A stretch of 64,000 nt of DNA from Hyphomicrobiales bacterium (lineage in GTDB: Bacteria; Pseudomonadota; Alphaproteobacteria; Rhizobiales; Beijerinckiaceae): the NCBI GenBank assembly GCA_900470775.1, contig UCBZ01000042.1, positions 1-64,000 on the forward strand. The letters run 5' to 3'. The translations under genes were made by a program, and so were the position numbers. Below, in pieces: positions 50,116 through 60,912 of the stretch. Below the pieces are notes generated by a model. That model was not told the origin of the DNA and did not search any database. It was given only the letters and a program-made list of their open reading frames with translations. How positions within the stretch are numbered: the stretch's first letter is position 1; each line of letters opens with the position of its first letter.

Positions 50116-50978
50116 GCGAAACCGCATTTTCCGGCCTGATCAGCCCCGAGACTCTTCTGGCGCGGCTTAGCGACAGCAACCTCGTCGTGCTCGACATCCG
50201 CTCCTCCGTCGATGGCGGCGGCAAGGCGGCCTACGAGGCCGGCCATGTGCCCGGCGCCGTGCATTCCGACTATGTCGCGGATGGCTGGCGCGCCAAGGTC
50301 GGCAATGCGCCGGGCCTTCTGCCCCCGCTCGACCATCTTGCCGCTCTCGTGGGCCGGCTCGGCATCAAGCCGCATGACGACGTCGTCGTCGTCCCTGCCG
50401 GCGTCAGCGCGACCGATTTTGCCGCCGCCGCCCGCATCTACTGGACGCTGAAGCTGGTCGGCCACGGCCAGCAGGCGATCCTCGATGGCGGCTTCAAGGC
50501 CTGGATCTCGGATGCTTCGCGTCCGGTCGAGACCGGCCCCTCCGCCCCGAAGCCGACGGAGCCCTACCCTGTCGTGATGCAGCAGCGCCTGCGCAGCACG
50601 AGCGACGCCACGCTCGTCGCCTCGCGCAGCAAGCTCGCGACACTGGTCGATGCGCGCTCGACCAGCTATTTCGAGGGCCGCGAGAAGGCGCCCGAGGCAG
50701 CGCGGGCCGGGCACATCCCGGGTGCGGTCTCGCGCGACTATGCCGAGGCGTTCGAGCCGGCGACGGGGCGGTTGAAGCCGGCGGGCGATCTGGCGAAGCT
50801 GTTCAGCGCAGTGCCCAACGGCCCGGCGATCTCCTATTGCAACACCGGCCATACGGCGGCGCTGAACTGGTTCGTCATGTCGGAACTGCTCGGCCGTGAC
50901 GAGATCGCGCTCTATGACGGTTCGATGACCGACTGGACGCAGGACCCGGAGCGGCCGGTGGCGACAGGGGCCGCCTGA
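50112..50978 (+). CDS. rhodanese-type sulfurtransferase (two domains)
   Basis: A protein of 288 residues with tandem rhodanese domains. The N-terminal one (about 8-135) has VLDIRSS and AGHVPGAVH but no active Cys; the C-terminal one (about 160-285) has LVDARSTSYFEG, RAGHIPGAV and the active-site C243 in SYCNTGHTA. It is similar to thiosulfate/3-mercaptopyruvate sulfurtransferases; the donor cannot be told. The overlap with the OsmC gene (ATGA) suggests co-expression for thiol or sulfide handling. Confidence 0.92.
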   Translation: MSETAFSGLISPETLLARLSDSNLVVLDIRSSVDGGGKAAYEAGHVPGAVHSDYVADGWRAKVGNAPGLLPPLDHLAALVGRLGIKPHDDVVVVPAGVSATDFAAAARIYWTLKLVGHGQQAILDGGFKAWISDASRPVETGPSAPKPTEPYPVVMQQRLRSTSDATLVASRSKLATLVDARSTSYFEGREKAPEAARAGHIPGAVSRDYAEAFEPATGRLKPAGDLAKLFSAVPNGPAISYCNTGHTAALNWFVMSELLGRDEIALYDGSMTDWTQDPERPVATGAA

Positions 50979-50998
50979 ACCGCTCCGGCAGCACCTAT

Positions 50999-51454
50999 TC
51001 AGTTGTTGCTTCTCGATACCGAGCGGTTGCCCTGCCGGTCGACATGGACGCCGGTGACGCGGCCGTCGGCAGTGCGGGTGAAGGTGCTGGTGATGCCGGT
51101 CTTGGGATTGTAGACGGTCCGGTTGACCTTGTTTCTCTTCGCCCCGTCGCCGCGCCGGCCCTGCACCATGTTGCCATCAGGCGTCAGCGTCCTGACGGAG
51201 CGAACGCCGCCGCCGATATCTTCCGATGTGATGCGCGTGCCGTCGGGCAGGGTCGAACGAGCCGATGCGATCGGACCGGGCCGGCGCGCCGCGCCTGCTG
51301 CTGGCAGCGCAGCCCTGTTTGCCGGCGCGGGCTGGGCCCAGCGGTCGTCGCCGCCTCCGCCTCCGCCTCCGCCGCCTTCAGCGTGTGCCGTAGCCGCCAT
51401 GCCGAGCACCAGCGCTGCCGCGCCGGCCAGGGACAGGATTGCATTGCGTGTCAT
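50999..51454 (-). CDS. hypothetical secreted Gly-rich protein
   Basis: A protein of 151 residues with a signal peptide (cleavage after AHA, residue 25) followed by EGGGGGGGGGDDRW. The C-terminal half repeats short motifs: LPDGTRITSEDIGGGVRSV, then TPDGNMVQGRRG and GRVTGVHVDRQGNRS, as in small beta-rich extracytoplasmic proteins. A strong GAGGAGGAG site precedes the ATG. No family is recognised. Confidence 0.75.
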   Translation of the reverse strand: MTRNAILSLAGAAALVLGMAATAHAEGGGGGGGGGDDRWAQPAPANRAALPAAGAARRPGPIASARSTLPDGTRITSEDIGGGVRSVRTLTPDGNMVQGRRGDGAKRNKVNRTVYNPKTGITSTFTRTADGRVTGVHVDRQGNRSVSRSNN

Positions 51455-51676
51455 GACCGTCTCCTCCTCACATAGGGTTTCTTGGCACCCGTCACGGGCG
51501 ACACGCATTGGTCGCAGGAGCAGGCGATCAGGTTCACGCGCTGGCACGCTTTTCAGCAGAAGCGGGGCCAGGACAGCGCATATTTGCCAAACCGGCCGAA
51601 ACGGGGCAAAGGAAGCGCATCCGCGCAGGCCCTTCAGCCGTGCCCTTTTGCTCCTCAATCTCCGAGTCCGCCGCCG

Positions 51677-52996
<1,320 letters not shown>

Positions 52997-53014
52997 GGCA
53001 TGTCCTCGTAGTTC

Positions 53015-53350
53015 TCAGAAGAACTGGCAGATCCGGCGGATGACCTTGCCGTTGCGGTCGCGCGCGATGGTGCCGTCGCTGCCGCAGCCGCCAGAGACCT
53101 GGGTCTCGTCCTGTGCCGTCCGCGCGCCCTTCGGCGGCGTATCGCAGGCTTGCGTCGGGCACTCGGTCACGGCGCGGCGTGGTTCGACCGCACGCGACAG
53201 CTTGGCCTTGCCCTGATCCGCAGCCGTAACGACGGCCGCTGGCGACGGGTCGTCGCTGCGGCTCTTGCCGCCGCTCTGCTGCGCCAACGCGACGGTCACG
53301 ATGGTGAGCGAGGCGAGGAGAAGGCCAAGGGTGCGAAGGGGGCGAGACAT
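53015..53350 (-). CDS. hypothetical secreted protein
   Basis: A protein of 111 residues with a signal peptide (LGLLLASLTIVTVALAQ) and cysteines in ECPTQACD, SGGCG and the C-terminal RRICQFF. The end of the protein, ARDRNGKVIRRICQFF, resembles other small exported proteins whose role is unknown. No neighbours clarify its function. Confidence 0.65.
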   Translation of the reverse strand: MSRPLRTLGLLLASLTIVTVALAQQSGGKSRSDDPSPAAVVTAADQGKAKLSRAVEPRRAVTECPTQACDTPPKGARTAQDETQVSGGCGSDGTIARDRNGKVIRRICQFF

Positions 53351-53439
53351 GACGGCAAGTCCGAATGAGCGTCAGCATGTGCTGACAGCCATTCGTCGCG
53401 GCATTGCTGCATTTGGTTCACTCAGACGACAGCAATTCG

Positions 53440-54498
53440 TCAGGCAGCCGCCCGGCGCGGAAACAGCCTGCGGCCGAGCCACCAGCCGAAGCGCTGCGCC
53501 AGCATGGCAAACGCGACCGCATAGCCGATCAGCGCGAGCATCCAGCCGACCGCGCTGAGGCTCAAGGCACCCAGGACAAGCGCGCCGCGCCCGAGCACCT
53601 TGAGGATCGCGCGCGCGGTCGTGCCCTTCGCCGCGCCGAGCTTGGCCGCCTTGCCGATGTCGCCGGCATCGTCGGCGAGGCTCAGCACCTGCCGCAGCCC
53701 GCGCTGGCCGGTGCGGGCATAGACGGATCCCGCATCCTGGCCGAGCGCAGCAAAGCGGGCCATCGCGGCGGGCTTGACGATGCCGCCTGCGGCGACGCGG
53801 GCAGCCGCGACATCGAAGCGCGATGCGGCGGCAAGGCTGGCGCTTAGGGCCGGGCGGTCGATCGCGCCCGCCGCTGTGCGGCTCAGATGGGCGGTCAGCG
53901 TCGGCGAGAGCAGCTTGGCCTTGCTCGCCACCTTCACCGCGCTCAGCCCGTTGCGCGCCGGCAGCGCACCGCCGAAGCTCACCCATGTCGCCGCGCTGAT
54001 CGCCAGGCCCGCTGCCGCAATAGCGAGCACGGTCGGGTCGGCACCCTCCCCGCCCAGCCATTTGCGGCCCTCGAGCGCCAGGTCGCGCAGATCGCCATAA
54101 CCGGTGATGTCGCCGACGAGCGTGCCGGCAAAGGCAGCGCCACTCTCGCGGTCCCCTGCTACGAAGCCATGACCGAAATCGGCGACGGCCTGACCCAACG
54201 CGCCATCCTTGAGGATTTGCAGGCGGCGTTGCTGTTCAAGCGAGACGGCAAAACCGCGCTCGCCCGCAAGCGCGAACAGGCTCTCGGCCAGTTCGGGATC
54301 GCGTGCTGCGATAGCGCTGTCGATCTCGGCCGCGACACGCGCCGCCGATAGCGTCTCAGAGAGACGAAGCTCCGAGAGCGCGACGGGGTCCTCTGCGGCG
54401 GCGAGCAATTGCCAGTGCTGCCAGCCGGGCGGCAGCACGAGCGTGCCTGCCGCGGCCAGACCGAGCCCAAGCCCGAGCGCCAGCGCAATCTTCTTCAT
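53440..54498 (-). CDS. hypothetical membrane protein
   Basis: A protein of 352 residues. A hydrophobic N-terminus (MKKIALALGLGLGLAAAGTL) is followed by a mostly helical Ala-rich middle part with a weak hydrophobic segment near 165-185, and by strong C-terminal spans (LVLGALSLSAVGWMLALIGY and AVAFAMLAQRFGWWLGRRLF). I recognise no domain. The ATG at 54498 begins the signal-like segment; the frame is open 12 codons further upstream. It is not obviously in an operon. Confidence 0.7.
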   Translation of the reverse strand: MKKIALALGLGLGLAAAGTLVLPPGWQHWQLLAAAEDPVALSELRLSETLSAARVAAEIDSAIAARDPELAESLFALAGERGFAVSLEQQRRLQILKDGALGQAVADFGHGFVAGDRESGAAFAGTLVGDITGYGDLRDLALEGRKWLGGEGADPTVLAIAAAGLAISAATWVSFGGALPARNGLSAVKVASKAKLLSPTLTAHLSRTAAGAIDRPALSASLAAASRFDVAAARVAAGGIVKPAAMARFAALGQDAGSVYARTGQRGLRQVLSLADDAGDIGKAAKLGAAKGTTARAILKVLGRGALVLGALSLSAVGWMLALIGYAVAFAMLAQRFGWWLGRRLFPRRAAA

Positions 54499-54613
54499 GC
54501 CGACGCCACGCCCCAAACCGCTTCCGCCCGGCACCTGCCAGACGGAAGCGACGTTTAGCAGCCGATTTGGGCGATATTGCCGCAGTCAGCCGTCACAAGC
54601 GGGAAATCCCGGA

Positions 54614-55588
54614 TCAGGGCATCAGCACCGTCGAGCCCGTCGTGCCGCGCCCTTCCAGCGCGCGATGGGCGTTGGCGGCATCCGTCAGCGCGAAGCGCGC
54701 ATTGACCGGCACCACGACCTTGCCGGACGAGACCGCCCCGAACAGGTTGGCGGCCATCTCGACCATGGTCTCGCGCTTGGCGATATGGGTGAACAGCGTT
54801 GGCCGCGTCAGATAAAGCGAGCCTTTGGGCCCAAGCAGGCCGAGATTGACCGGATCGACCGCGCCCGAGGCGTTACCGAAGCTGACCAGCACGCCGAAGG
54901 GCTGCAGGCAGTCGAGCGAGGGCAGGAAGGTGTCCTTGCCGACGCCGTCATAGACCACGGCGCAGAGCTTGCCGCCGGTGATCTCCTTCACACGGGCGAC
55001 GAAATCCTCCTCGCGATAGAGGATGACATGGTCGGCGCCATGGGCCTTGGCGAGCGCGGCCTTCTCCGTCGAGCCGGCGGTGCCGATGACGGTCGCGCCG
55101 AGCGCCTTGCCCCATTGGCACAGGATCAGGCCGGTGCCGCCGGCGGCGGCATGGACCAGGATGGTATCGCCCGACTTCACCTTGTAGGTCCGGTGCAGCA
55201 GGTATTCCGCCGTCATGCCCTTGAGCATCATGCTGGCGGCGGCCTCAAACGAGACCGCGTCCGCCAGGGGCACCGTCGAGTTGACCGCGACGATCCGCTC
55301 CTCGGCATAGGAGCCGAGCGTCGCGACATAGGCGACGCGGTCGCCGGGCTTGAACTCGGTGACATTGGGGCCAACAGCCAGAACCTCGCCGGCGCCTTCA
55401 TTGCCCGGCACGAAGGGCATCTGCGGCACCGGATAGAGCCCGCTGCGGAAATAGGTGTCGACGAAATTCAAGCCGATGGCCCGGTTCTTCACCAAGAGCT
55501 CACCCGGCCCCGGCTGGGGCAGCGTGATGTCCTCGACCTGCAACACCTCTGGGCCGCCCACCTTGTGGACGCGGATCGCCTTGACCAT
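54614..55588 (-). CDS. NADPH:quinone oxidoreductase (MDR, QorA-like)
   Basis: A protein of 324 residues of the zinc-free MDR family. Motifs are AIGLNFVDTYFRSGLYP, then PGNEGAGEV and the dinucleotide motif HAAAGGTGLILCQWGKALGA. SLGLLVPKGS-like residues near 260 (NLGLLGPKGSLYLTRPTL) match quinone oxidoreductases, which reduce quinones by one electron or enones. I start at MVKAIRVHKVGG (55588) behind AGGAGACGAGTC. It faces the UbiH-type gene across 183 bp. Confidence 0.92.
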   Translation of the reverse strand: MVKAIRVHKVGGPEVLQVEDITLPQPGPGELLVKNRAIGLNFVDTYFRSGLYPVPQMPFVPGNEGAGEVLAVGPNVTEFKPGDRVAYVATLGSYAEERIVAVNSTVPLADAVSFEAAASMMLKGMTAEYLLHRTYKVKSGDTILVHAAAGGTGLILCQWGKALGATVIGTAGSTEKAALAKAHGADHVILYREEDFVARVKEITGGKLCAVVYDGVGKDTFLPSLDCLQPFGVLVSFGNASGAVDPVNLGLLGPKGSLYLTRPTLFTHIAKRETMVEMAANLFGAVSSGKVVVPVNARFALTDAANAHRALEGRGTTGSTVLMP

Positions 55589-55771
55589 GACTCGTCTCCT
55601 CGGACTTCGTGGCAGGGACCATAAGGCCTGCGACGTGCCGCGCAACGCCGCCGCCACGCGGCTGGGGCATCACATCTGTGCGATGGCGGAGGCTCTCGCT
55701 GCTGCGCTCGGCCCTCGCCTGCGACGCCCCGGCCAGTGGCCAAGCCCGGCATCTTGGGCTAGCCACGTTGC

Positions 55772-56947
55772 ATGAATTCGAGCGATGCCCATCCAGTCGA
55801 TATCGCCATCGTCGGCGCAGGCGCCGTCGGTCTCGCCGCCGCGCTCGCGCTGGCGGAAAGCGGCCGGAGCGTCGCGGTGGTGGGCCCGCTGCACGCGCTT
55901 CGCGACGGGCGCACGGTCGCCCTGCTCGACGGTTCCTGGCGGCTGCTCGGCGAACTCGGCCTGGCGGATGTGCTCGCCGAGCGGGCTGCGCCGCTTTGCG
56001 TGATGCGGCTGGTCGACGATACCGGCAGCCTGTTTCGCCAGCCGCCGGTCGAGTTCCGCGCCTCCGAGGTCGGGCTCGACGCCTTCGGCTGGAATGTCGA
56101 GAATGCCGAGTTGGTCGAGGCGCTGGCCGCAAGGGTCCGCGAGACCGCCGCGATCCGGCTCGTGCCAGGACTGGTCTCGGAGATCGTCGCGGATGAGGCC
56201 GGGGTGACGCTGACCGGCGAGGGCTTCCCGCCGCTGCGCGCGCGCCTCGTCGTCGGCGCCGATGGCCGGCAGTCACGCGTGCGGGCTGCAGCCGGCATCG
56301 CGGCGCGCGACTGGCGTTATCCGCAGGCCGCACTGACCGCGATCCTCAGCCACACCCGCGACCATTGCGAGACCTCGACGGAATTCCACACCCGCAAGGG
56401 CCCTTTCACGCTCGTCCCCCTGCCCGGCCGGCGTTCCTCGCTGGTCTGGCTGCTCGATCCCGAAGAGGCCGATGCGGTCGCCGCGCTCGACGATCCGGCC
56501 TTCGCGCGTCGTGTCGAAACGCAGGCGCATTCGCTGCTCGGTGCGATGCAGCTCGATGGGCCGCGCGGCCGCGTGCCGATGGGCGGATTGTCGGTCGAGC
56601 GCTTCGGCGCGGGCCGTATGGTCCTGATCGGCGAGGCCGCGCATGTCTTCCCGCCGATCGGCGCGCAAGGGCTCAATCTCGGCCTGCGCGACGTGACGGC
56701 CCTGCGGGAGGCGGTCTCGGATTCCTCCGATCCCGGCGCGGCTGGGGTCGTCGCGGCCTATGATCGCGCCAGAACGGCCGATGTCCGCCTGCGCACCGGC
56801 GCGGTCGATGCGCTGAACCGGACGCTGCTCGCCGACCTGATGCCGGCCGACCTACTGCGTGGCGCGGGGCTGCTGGCTTTGTCACGACTGGGGCCGCTGC
56901 GTCGCCTCGTCATGCGCCAAGGGCTGGCCGGCGGGATCGGGCGTTAA
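55772..56947 (+). CDS. UbiH/UbiF-family FAD-dependent hydroxylase
   Basis: An aromatic-ring hydroxylase of 391 residues. The FAD motif is IAIVGAGAVGLAAALALAES, the DG motif is VVGADGRQSRVRAAAG near 165 and the GD motif is RMVLIGEAAHVFPPIGAQG near 285, followed by NLGLRDVTAL, as in UbiH, UbiI and UbiF, which hydroxylate ubiquinone precursors. Which ring position it acts on cannot be read from sequence. It is convergent with ppx; the stops lie 6 bp apart. Confidence 0.9.
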   Translation: MNSSDAHPVDIAIVGAGAVGLAAALALAESGRSVAVVGPLHALRDGRTVALLDGSWRLLGELGLADVLAERAAPLCVMRLVDDTGSLFRQPPVEFRASEVGLDAFGWNVENAELVEALAARVRETAAIRLVPGLVSEIVADEAGVTLTGEGFPPLRARLVVGADGRQSRVRAAAGIAARDWRYPQAALTAILSHTRDHCETSTEFHTRKGPFTLVPLPGRRSSLVWLLDPEEADAVAALDDPAFARRVETQAHSLLGAMQLDGPRGRVPMGGLSVERFGAGRMVLIGEAAHVFPPIGAQGLNLGLRDVTALREAVSDSSDPGAAGVVAAYDRARTADVRLRTGAVDALNRTLLADLMPADLLRGAGLLALSRLGPLRRLVMRQGLAGGIGR

Positions 56948-56953
56948 AGTGGA

Positions 56954-58531
56954 TCAGATCCGCGCGATCTCGACGTCGCGCCCGAGCAGCTTGGCGAGCT
57001 GTTTAAGCCGCCCCACGACGCGGTCGCTCGCCAGCGGGCGCAGATCGTCGGGAAAGCGCAGGATCAGCCGGCCATCGACGCAGGTCGCCGGCATGCGCGG
57101 CAAAAGCCCGGCCATGCCGGCTGAGAGCAGATAGGCGACGCGGAAGATCGCGGCGAGCAGGAAGGCCCGTTCCAGGATCGGCGGCGGCAGCAGCGCACGC
57201 AGCTCCAGCGCCGCCGGCGACGTGGATTTCAGCCCGGCATAGCGATGGAAGATCGCCAGCGCCAGGAAGGCGCGGCCGACATGGTCGATTCCCGTGAAAT
57301 AGGCATGGGCAATGACGTTCATGCTCTGCTCGCCACGATAATCGGGATGGGCGCGCCAGCCGATATCCGAGAGCAGGCAGACCGACTCGATCAGCCGCGA
57401 TGACGGCTCGTCCTCGGACAGGCCTGCCGTCTCGAGGATGGCGCGGCTCCAGGCGATCAGCTCGACGGCATGGCGCGGATCGCGCGCCCGCAAATGGTTG
57501 TAGTCCCGCGCCGCGCGCAGCAGCGGATCCGCGGCACGTTCCTCCGGCGAGAGCTGTTCGTGCAGCAGCCCCTCGCGCACGCCTTGCGCCGAGATGATGA
57601 CGGCACGCGGCTTGCCGCGCTTGATCAGTTCGTCGAGGACAAGCGCGCCATAGGCCAGCAGCGGCCGCCGTGCCGACGACACGGTGTCGATCGCATCCAG
57701 TCCCGTCAGGTCGGCGCGCTCGACCAGCTTGACGAAATCCGCAACGTCCTTCGCGGGCACGGTATAGCCATGCATGACGTTGAGCGGGTATTTGGCCTGG
57801 TGCTGGTGCAACGTCGCAAGCGCCCGCCAGGTGCCGCCGACGGCATAGAAGTCGCGGCCCTTCATGGCGCCGACCTGCGGCAGCTTGTCGAGCTCGTCCT
57901 TGACGATCTTCTCGGCCAGCTTGAGCGAGTTCTTCGAGCGGTCGAGCAGCGCCAGACCGCCGAGCGGAACGCTGGCACCCTCCCCGACATGCCCGCCGGA
58001 AACGGTGATCAGCTCGAGGCTGCCGCCGCCCAGATCACCCACGACCCCATCGGGATTGTCGAAGCCCGAGACGACGCCGAGCCCCGACAGCACCGCCTCG
58101 CGATCGCCCGAGATCAGCTCGATGCGCTGGCCGATGGCCTCCTCGGCCCGCGCGATGAACTCCGGCCCGTTGCTGGCATAGCGCGCGGCAGCGGTGGCGA
58201 TGACGCGGATCTCGCCGACATGCATGGCGTCGCACAGGATGCGGAAGCGCACGAGGGCGGAGATCGCGCGCTCCATCGCGTCGGTCGAGAGCTTCCCGGT
58301 CGAAGCGACGCCGCGGCCGAGGCCGGCCATCTCCTTTTCGTTGAAGACCTGGGCCGGCGCGCGCGCCACCATCTCGTAGACGACGAGGCGCACCGAGTTC
58401 GAACCGATGTCGACGATCGCCAGCGTGCCGGCGCCCAGGCCGAGCCGGCCGGGCGCGTTCAGGACCTTAGCCTTTTCGTCCACCTCGGCGTGAGAGGGAC
58501 CGGGGGCTGGAATTGGAAAGTGATTTGCCAC
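56954..58531 (-). CDS. ppx: exopolyphosphatase, Ppx/GppA family
   Basis: A protein of 525 residues. The acetate-kinase-fold core has the two phosphate loops [16 protein letters not shown] and [15 protein letters not shown]; the C-terminal half is an HD-type helical domain. It releases phosphate from polyphosphate chains or hydrolyses pppGpp. The GTG start at 58531 follows CAGGAC and lies inside the ppk gene, so the two genes overlap by 65 bp; they make and degrade the same polymer. Confidence 0.93.
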   Translation of the reverse strand: MANHFPIPAPGPSHAEVDEKAKVLNAPGRLGLGAGTLAIVDIGSNSVRLVVYEMVARAPAQVFNEKEMAGLGRGVASTGKLSTDAMERAISALVRFRILCDAMHVGEIRVIATAAARYASNGPEFIARAEEAIGQRIELISGDREAVLSGLGVVSGFDNPDGVVGDLGGGSLELITVSGGHVGEGASVPLGGLALLDRSKNSLKLAEKIVKDELDKLPQVGAMKGRDFYAVGGTWRALATLHQHQAKYPLNVMHGYTVPAKDVADFVKLVERADLTGLDAIDTVSSARRPLLAYGALVLDELIKRGKPRAVIISAQGVREGLLHEQLSPEERAADPLLRAARDYNHLRARDPRHAVELIAWSRAILETAGLSEDEPSSRLIESVCLLSDIGWRAHPDYRGEQSMNVIAHAYFTGIDHVGRAFLALAIFHRYAGLKSTSPAALELRALLPPPILERAFLLAAIFRVAYLLSAGMAGLLPRMPATCVDGRLILRFPDDLRPLASDRVVGRLKQLAKLLGRDVEIARI

Positions 58532-60704
58532 GTCCTGAGAGACTCGGGTTCGTCATGAAGTACTTATGCGCGTTGAACGACTCTTCGTTCGGCGCCGGGA
58601 CAATGCGTCGGGAGCCGCCATCGGGCAAGATCGTCCAGCTCTGTTCGTTGTCGAGAAAGTTCGCCAGCATGATCTGTTCGAGCAGCTGCTGGTGCACCGT
58701 CGGGTTCAGGATCGGTGTCAGCGCCTCGACGCGCCGGTCGAGATTGCGCGGCATCAGATCGGCCGAGGAGATGTAGAGCTTCGCCTTGGGCGACGGCATG
58801 CCATGGCCCGCGCCGAAGGCATAGACGCGGGTATGCTCGAGGAAGCGCCCGATGATCGATTTGACCCGGATGTTCTCGGACAGGCCGGGAACGCCCGGTC
58901 GCAGGCAGCAGATGCCGCGTACGACGAAATCGATCTCGACGCCGGCCTGACTCGCGTCATAGAGCGCGTCGATGATCTCGGGATCGACCAGCGAATTGCA
59001 TTTGCCCCAGATCGCACCCTTACGGCCGGCCTTCACATGGGCGACCTCCTCGGCGATGTCGTCAAGCAGGCGCTGCTTCAGCCCCACAGGCGAGACCGAC
59101 ATCTTCTCCAGCTCGGCCGGCTCGGCATAGCCGGTGATGAAGTTGAAGACGCGGGCGACATCCTGCGACATCACCGGATCGGCGGTGAAGAAGGAGACGT
59201 CGGTATAGATCCGCGCCGTGATCGGATGGTAGTTGCCGGTCGCGATATGGCAGTAGCTGACGAGTTGCCCGGCTTCGCGACGCACGACCAGCGAGAGCTT
59301 GGCGTGGGTCTTCAGTTCGATGAAGCCGTAGACGACCTGGACGCCGGCGCGCTCCATCTCCTTGGCCCAGCGGATGTTCGCCTCCTCGTCGAAGCGCGCC
59401 TTGAGCTCGACCAGCGCCGTCACCGACTTGCCGGCCTCTGCGGCTTCGGTCAGCGCCTTGACGATCGGCGAATTGGACGAGGTGCGGTAGAGCGTCTGCT
59501 TGATCGCGACAACATTGGGGTCGCGCGCGGCCTGCTCCAGAAACTGCACGACAACGTCGAAGCTCTCGTAGGGGTGATGGACGAGCAGGTCCTTCTGGCG
59601 GATCGCGGCGAAGCAGTCGCCGCCATGCTCGCGGATGCGCTCGGGAAAGCGGGCATTGTAGGGCTTGAACTTCAGGTCCGGCCGGTCGACGCCGACGAGC
59701 TGGGCCAGTTCGCTGAGGCCGATCATACCGTCGATCGCGACGACCTCGTCCTCATCGACCTTGAGCTCGCGCACGATCAGCTTGCGCAGATGCGCCGGCA
59801 TGCCGCGGCTGATCTCGAGTCGGATCACGACCCCGAGCCGGCGCAGTTTCAACATCGTCTCGAAGACGCGGACCAGATCCTCTGCCTCCTCCTCGATGTC
59901 GAGATCGGTGTCGCGGATGACGCGGAACGAGCCCGTGCCCTTGACGTCGTAACCCGGGAAGAGCTTGCCGATGAACAGCGAGACCGCGTCCTCCAGCGTG
60001 ATGAAGCGGCGCAGGCCCTCGCGTGCAAGGTCGGGCAATTCGATGAAGCGGTCCATCTTGATCGGCACGCGGATCAGCGCATCGAGCTGACGGCCATCGC
60101 TGATCCGCTCCAGCGCCAGCGCCAGCGTGAAGCCGAGATTGGGGATGAAGGGAAAGGGGTGCGCCGGGTCGATCGCCAGCGGCGTCAGCACCGGAAAGAC
60201 ATAGTTCAGGAAATAATCCTCGAGCCAGACGCGCTCCGGCGGGCCGATATCGCCCGGCGCCAGCAGATGGATCCGGTTCTCGTGCAGGTCGCGCTTGAGC
60301 TCGACCCAGCGCGCCTGCTGATCGTCGGTCAGCGCCGCGACCGCCCTGCCGAGTTCGCCGAGCTGCTCGGCCGGGGTCAGCCCGTCCTGGCTTGGTGTGA
60401 CAACGCCGGCCTTGAGCTGCTCACGCAGCCCCGAGACACGGACCATGAAGAACTCGTCGAGATTGGCGGCCGAAATCGAGAGGAAGCGCAACTGCTCCAG
60501 CAGCGGATGATTGCGGTTGGAGGCCTCCTCCATGACGCGGCGGTTGAACTGCAGCCAGGACAGCTCCCGATTCATGAAGCGCGCCGGCGACTGGCGCAGC
60601 GAGGTGGCCTCGTCGGCGGGAACGGCCTCCGCGGCTTCGACGACGACGGCGCTGGGTTGCATGTTCATGCCTCTGGCTCTCGTTCCGGTCGCTGCTCTGG
60701 CCAC
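58467..60704 (-). CDS. ppk: polyphosphate kinase 1
   Basis: A protein of 745 residues. The N-terminal domain begins with [20 protein letters not shown]; the catalytic region has [12 protein letters not shown] and [20 protein letters not shown], which hold the conserved histidines, one of which is phosphorylated during polymerisation of the ATP gamma-phosphate. GTG at 60704 is chosen because AAGGAG precedes it by six bases; an ATG 12 codons later lacks a clear site. The last 25 residues are Ser/Arg-rich and are encoded in the overlap with ppx. Confidence 0.95.
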   Translation of the reverse strand: MARAATGTRARGMNMQPSAVVVEAAEAVPADEATSLRQSPARFMNRELSWLQFNRRVMEEASNRNHPLLEQLRFLSISAANLDEFFMVRVSGLREQLKAGVVTPSQDGLTPAEQLGELGRAVAALTDDQQARWVELKRDLHENRIHLLAPGDIGPPERVWLEDYFLNYVFPVLTPLAIDPAHPFPFIPNLGFTLALALERISDGRQLDALIRVPIKMDRFIELPDLAREGLRRFITLEDAVSLFIGKLFPGYDVKGTGSFRVIRDTDLDIEEEAEDLVRVFETMLKLRRLGVVIRLEISRGMPAHLRKLIVRELKVDEDEVVAIDGMIGLSELAQLVGVDRPDLKFKPYNARFPERIREHGGDCFAAIRQKDLLVHHPYESFDVVVQFLEQAARDPNVVAIKQTLYRTSSNSPIVKALTEAAEAGKSVTALVELKARFDEEANIRWAKEMERAGVQVVYGFIELKTHAKLSLVVRREAGQLVSYCHIATGNYHPITARIYTDVSFFTADPVMSQDVARVFNFITGYAEPAELEKMSVSPVGLKQRLLDDIAEEVAHVKAGRKGAIWGKCNSLVDPEIIDALYDASQAGVEIDFVVRGICCLRPGVPGLSENIRVKSIIGRFLEHTRVYAFGAGHGMPSPKAKLYISSADLMPRNLDRRVEALTPILNPTVHQQLLEQIMLANFLDNEQSWTILPDGGSRRIVPAPNEESFNAHKYFMTNPSLSGRGKSLSNSSPRSLSRRGGRKG

Positions 60705-60912
60705 GTTGGTCTCCTTGGCTGGTCTTGAGCCATCCTAGCGTGACGGTTCGATGACGCACGACACCGTATTTGCCATTCTCCGGCCATCGCAGCCCCTACC
60801 CTGCGTCGAGCGGTCTCCTTGCACCGACCGTCAAGGTCCTGTTTCGTGCGCAAAGCGGGAGTTTCCCTTCCAGGCGGCTGCGACAGGAGCCGCGCCAACG
60901 CCAGAGGCCGTC

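Noticed and set aside
58566-60728. A 720-codon plus-strand frame opposite ppk
   Set aside because: Shadow frame of ppk; no recognisable motif and composition typical of reverse-complement reading.
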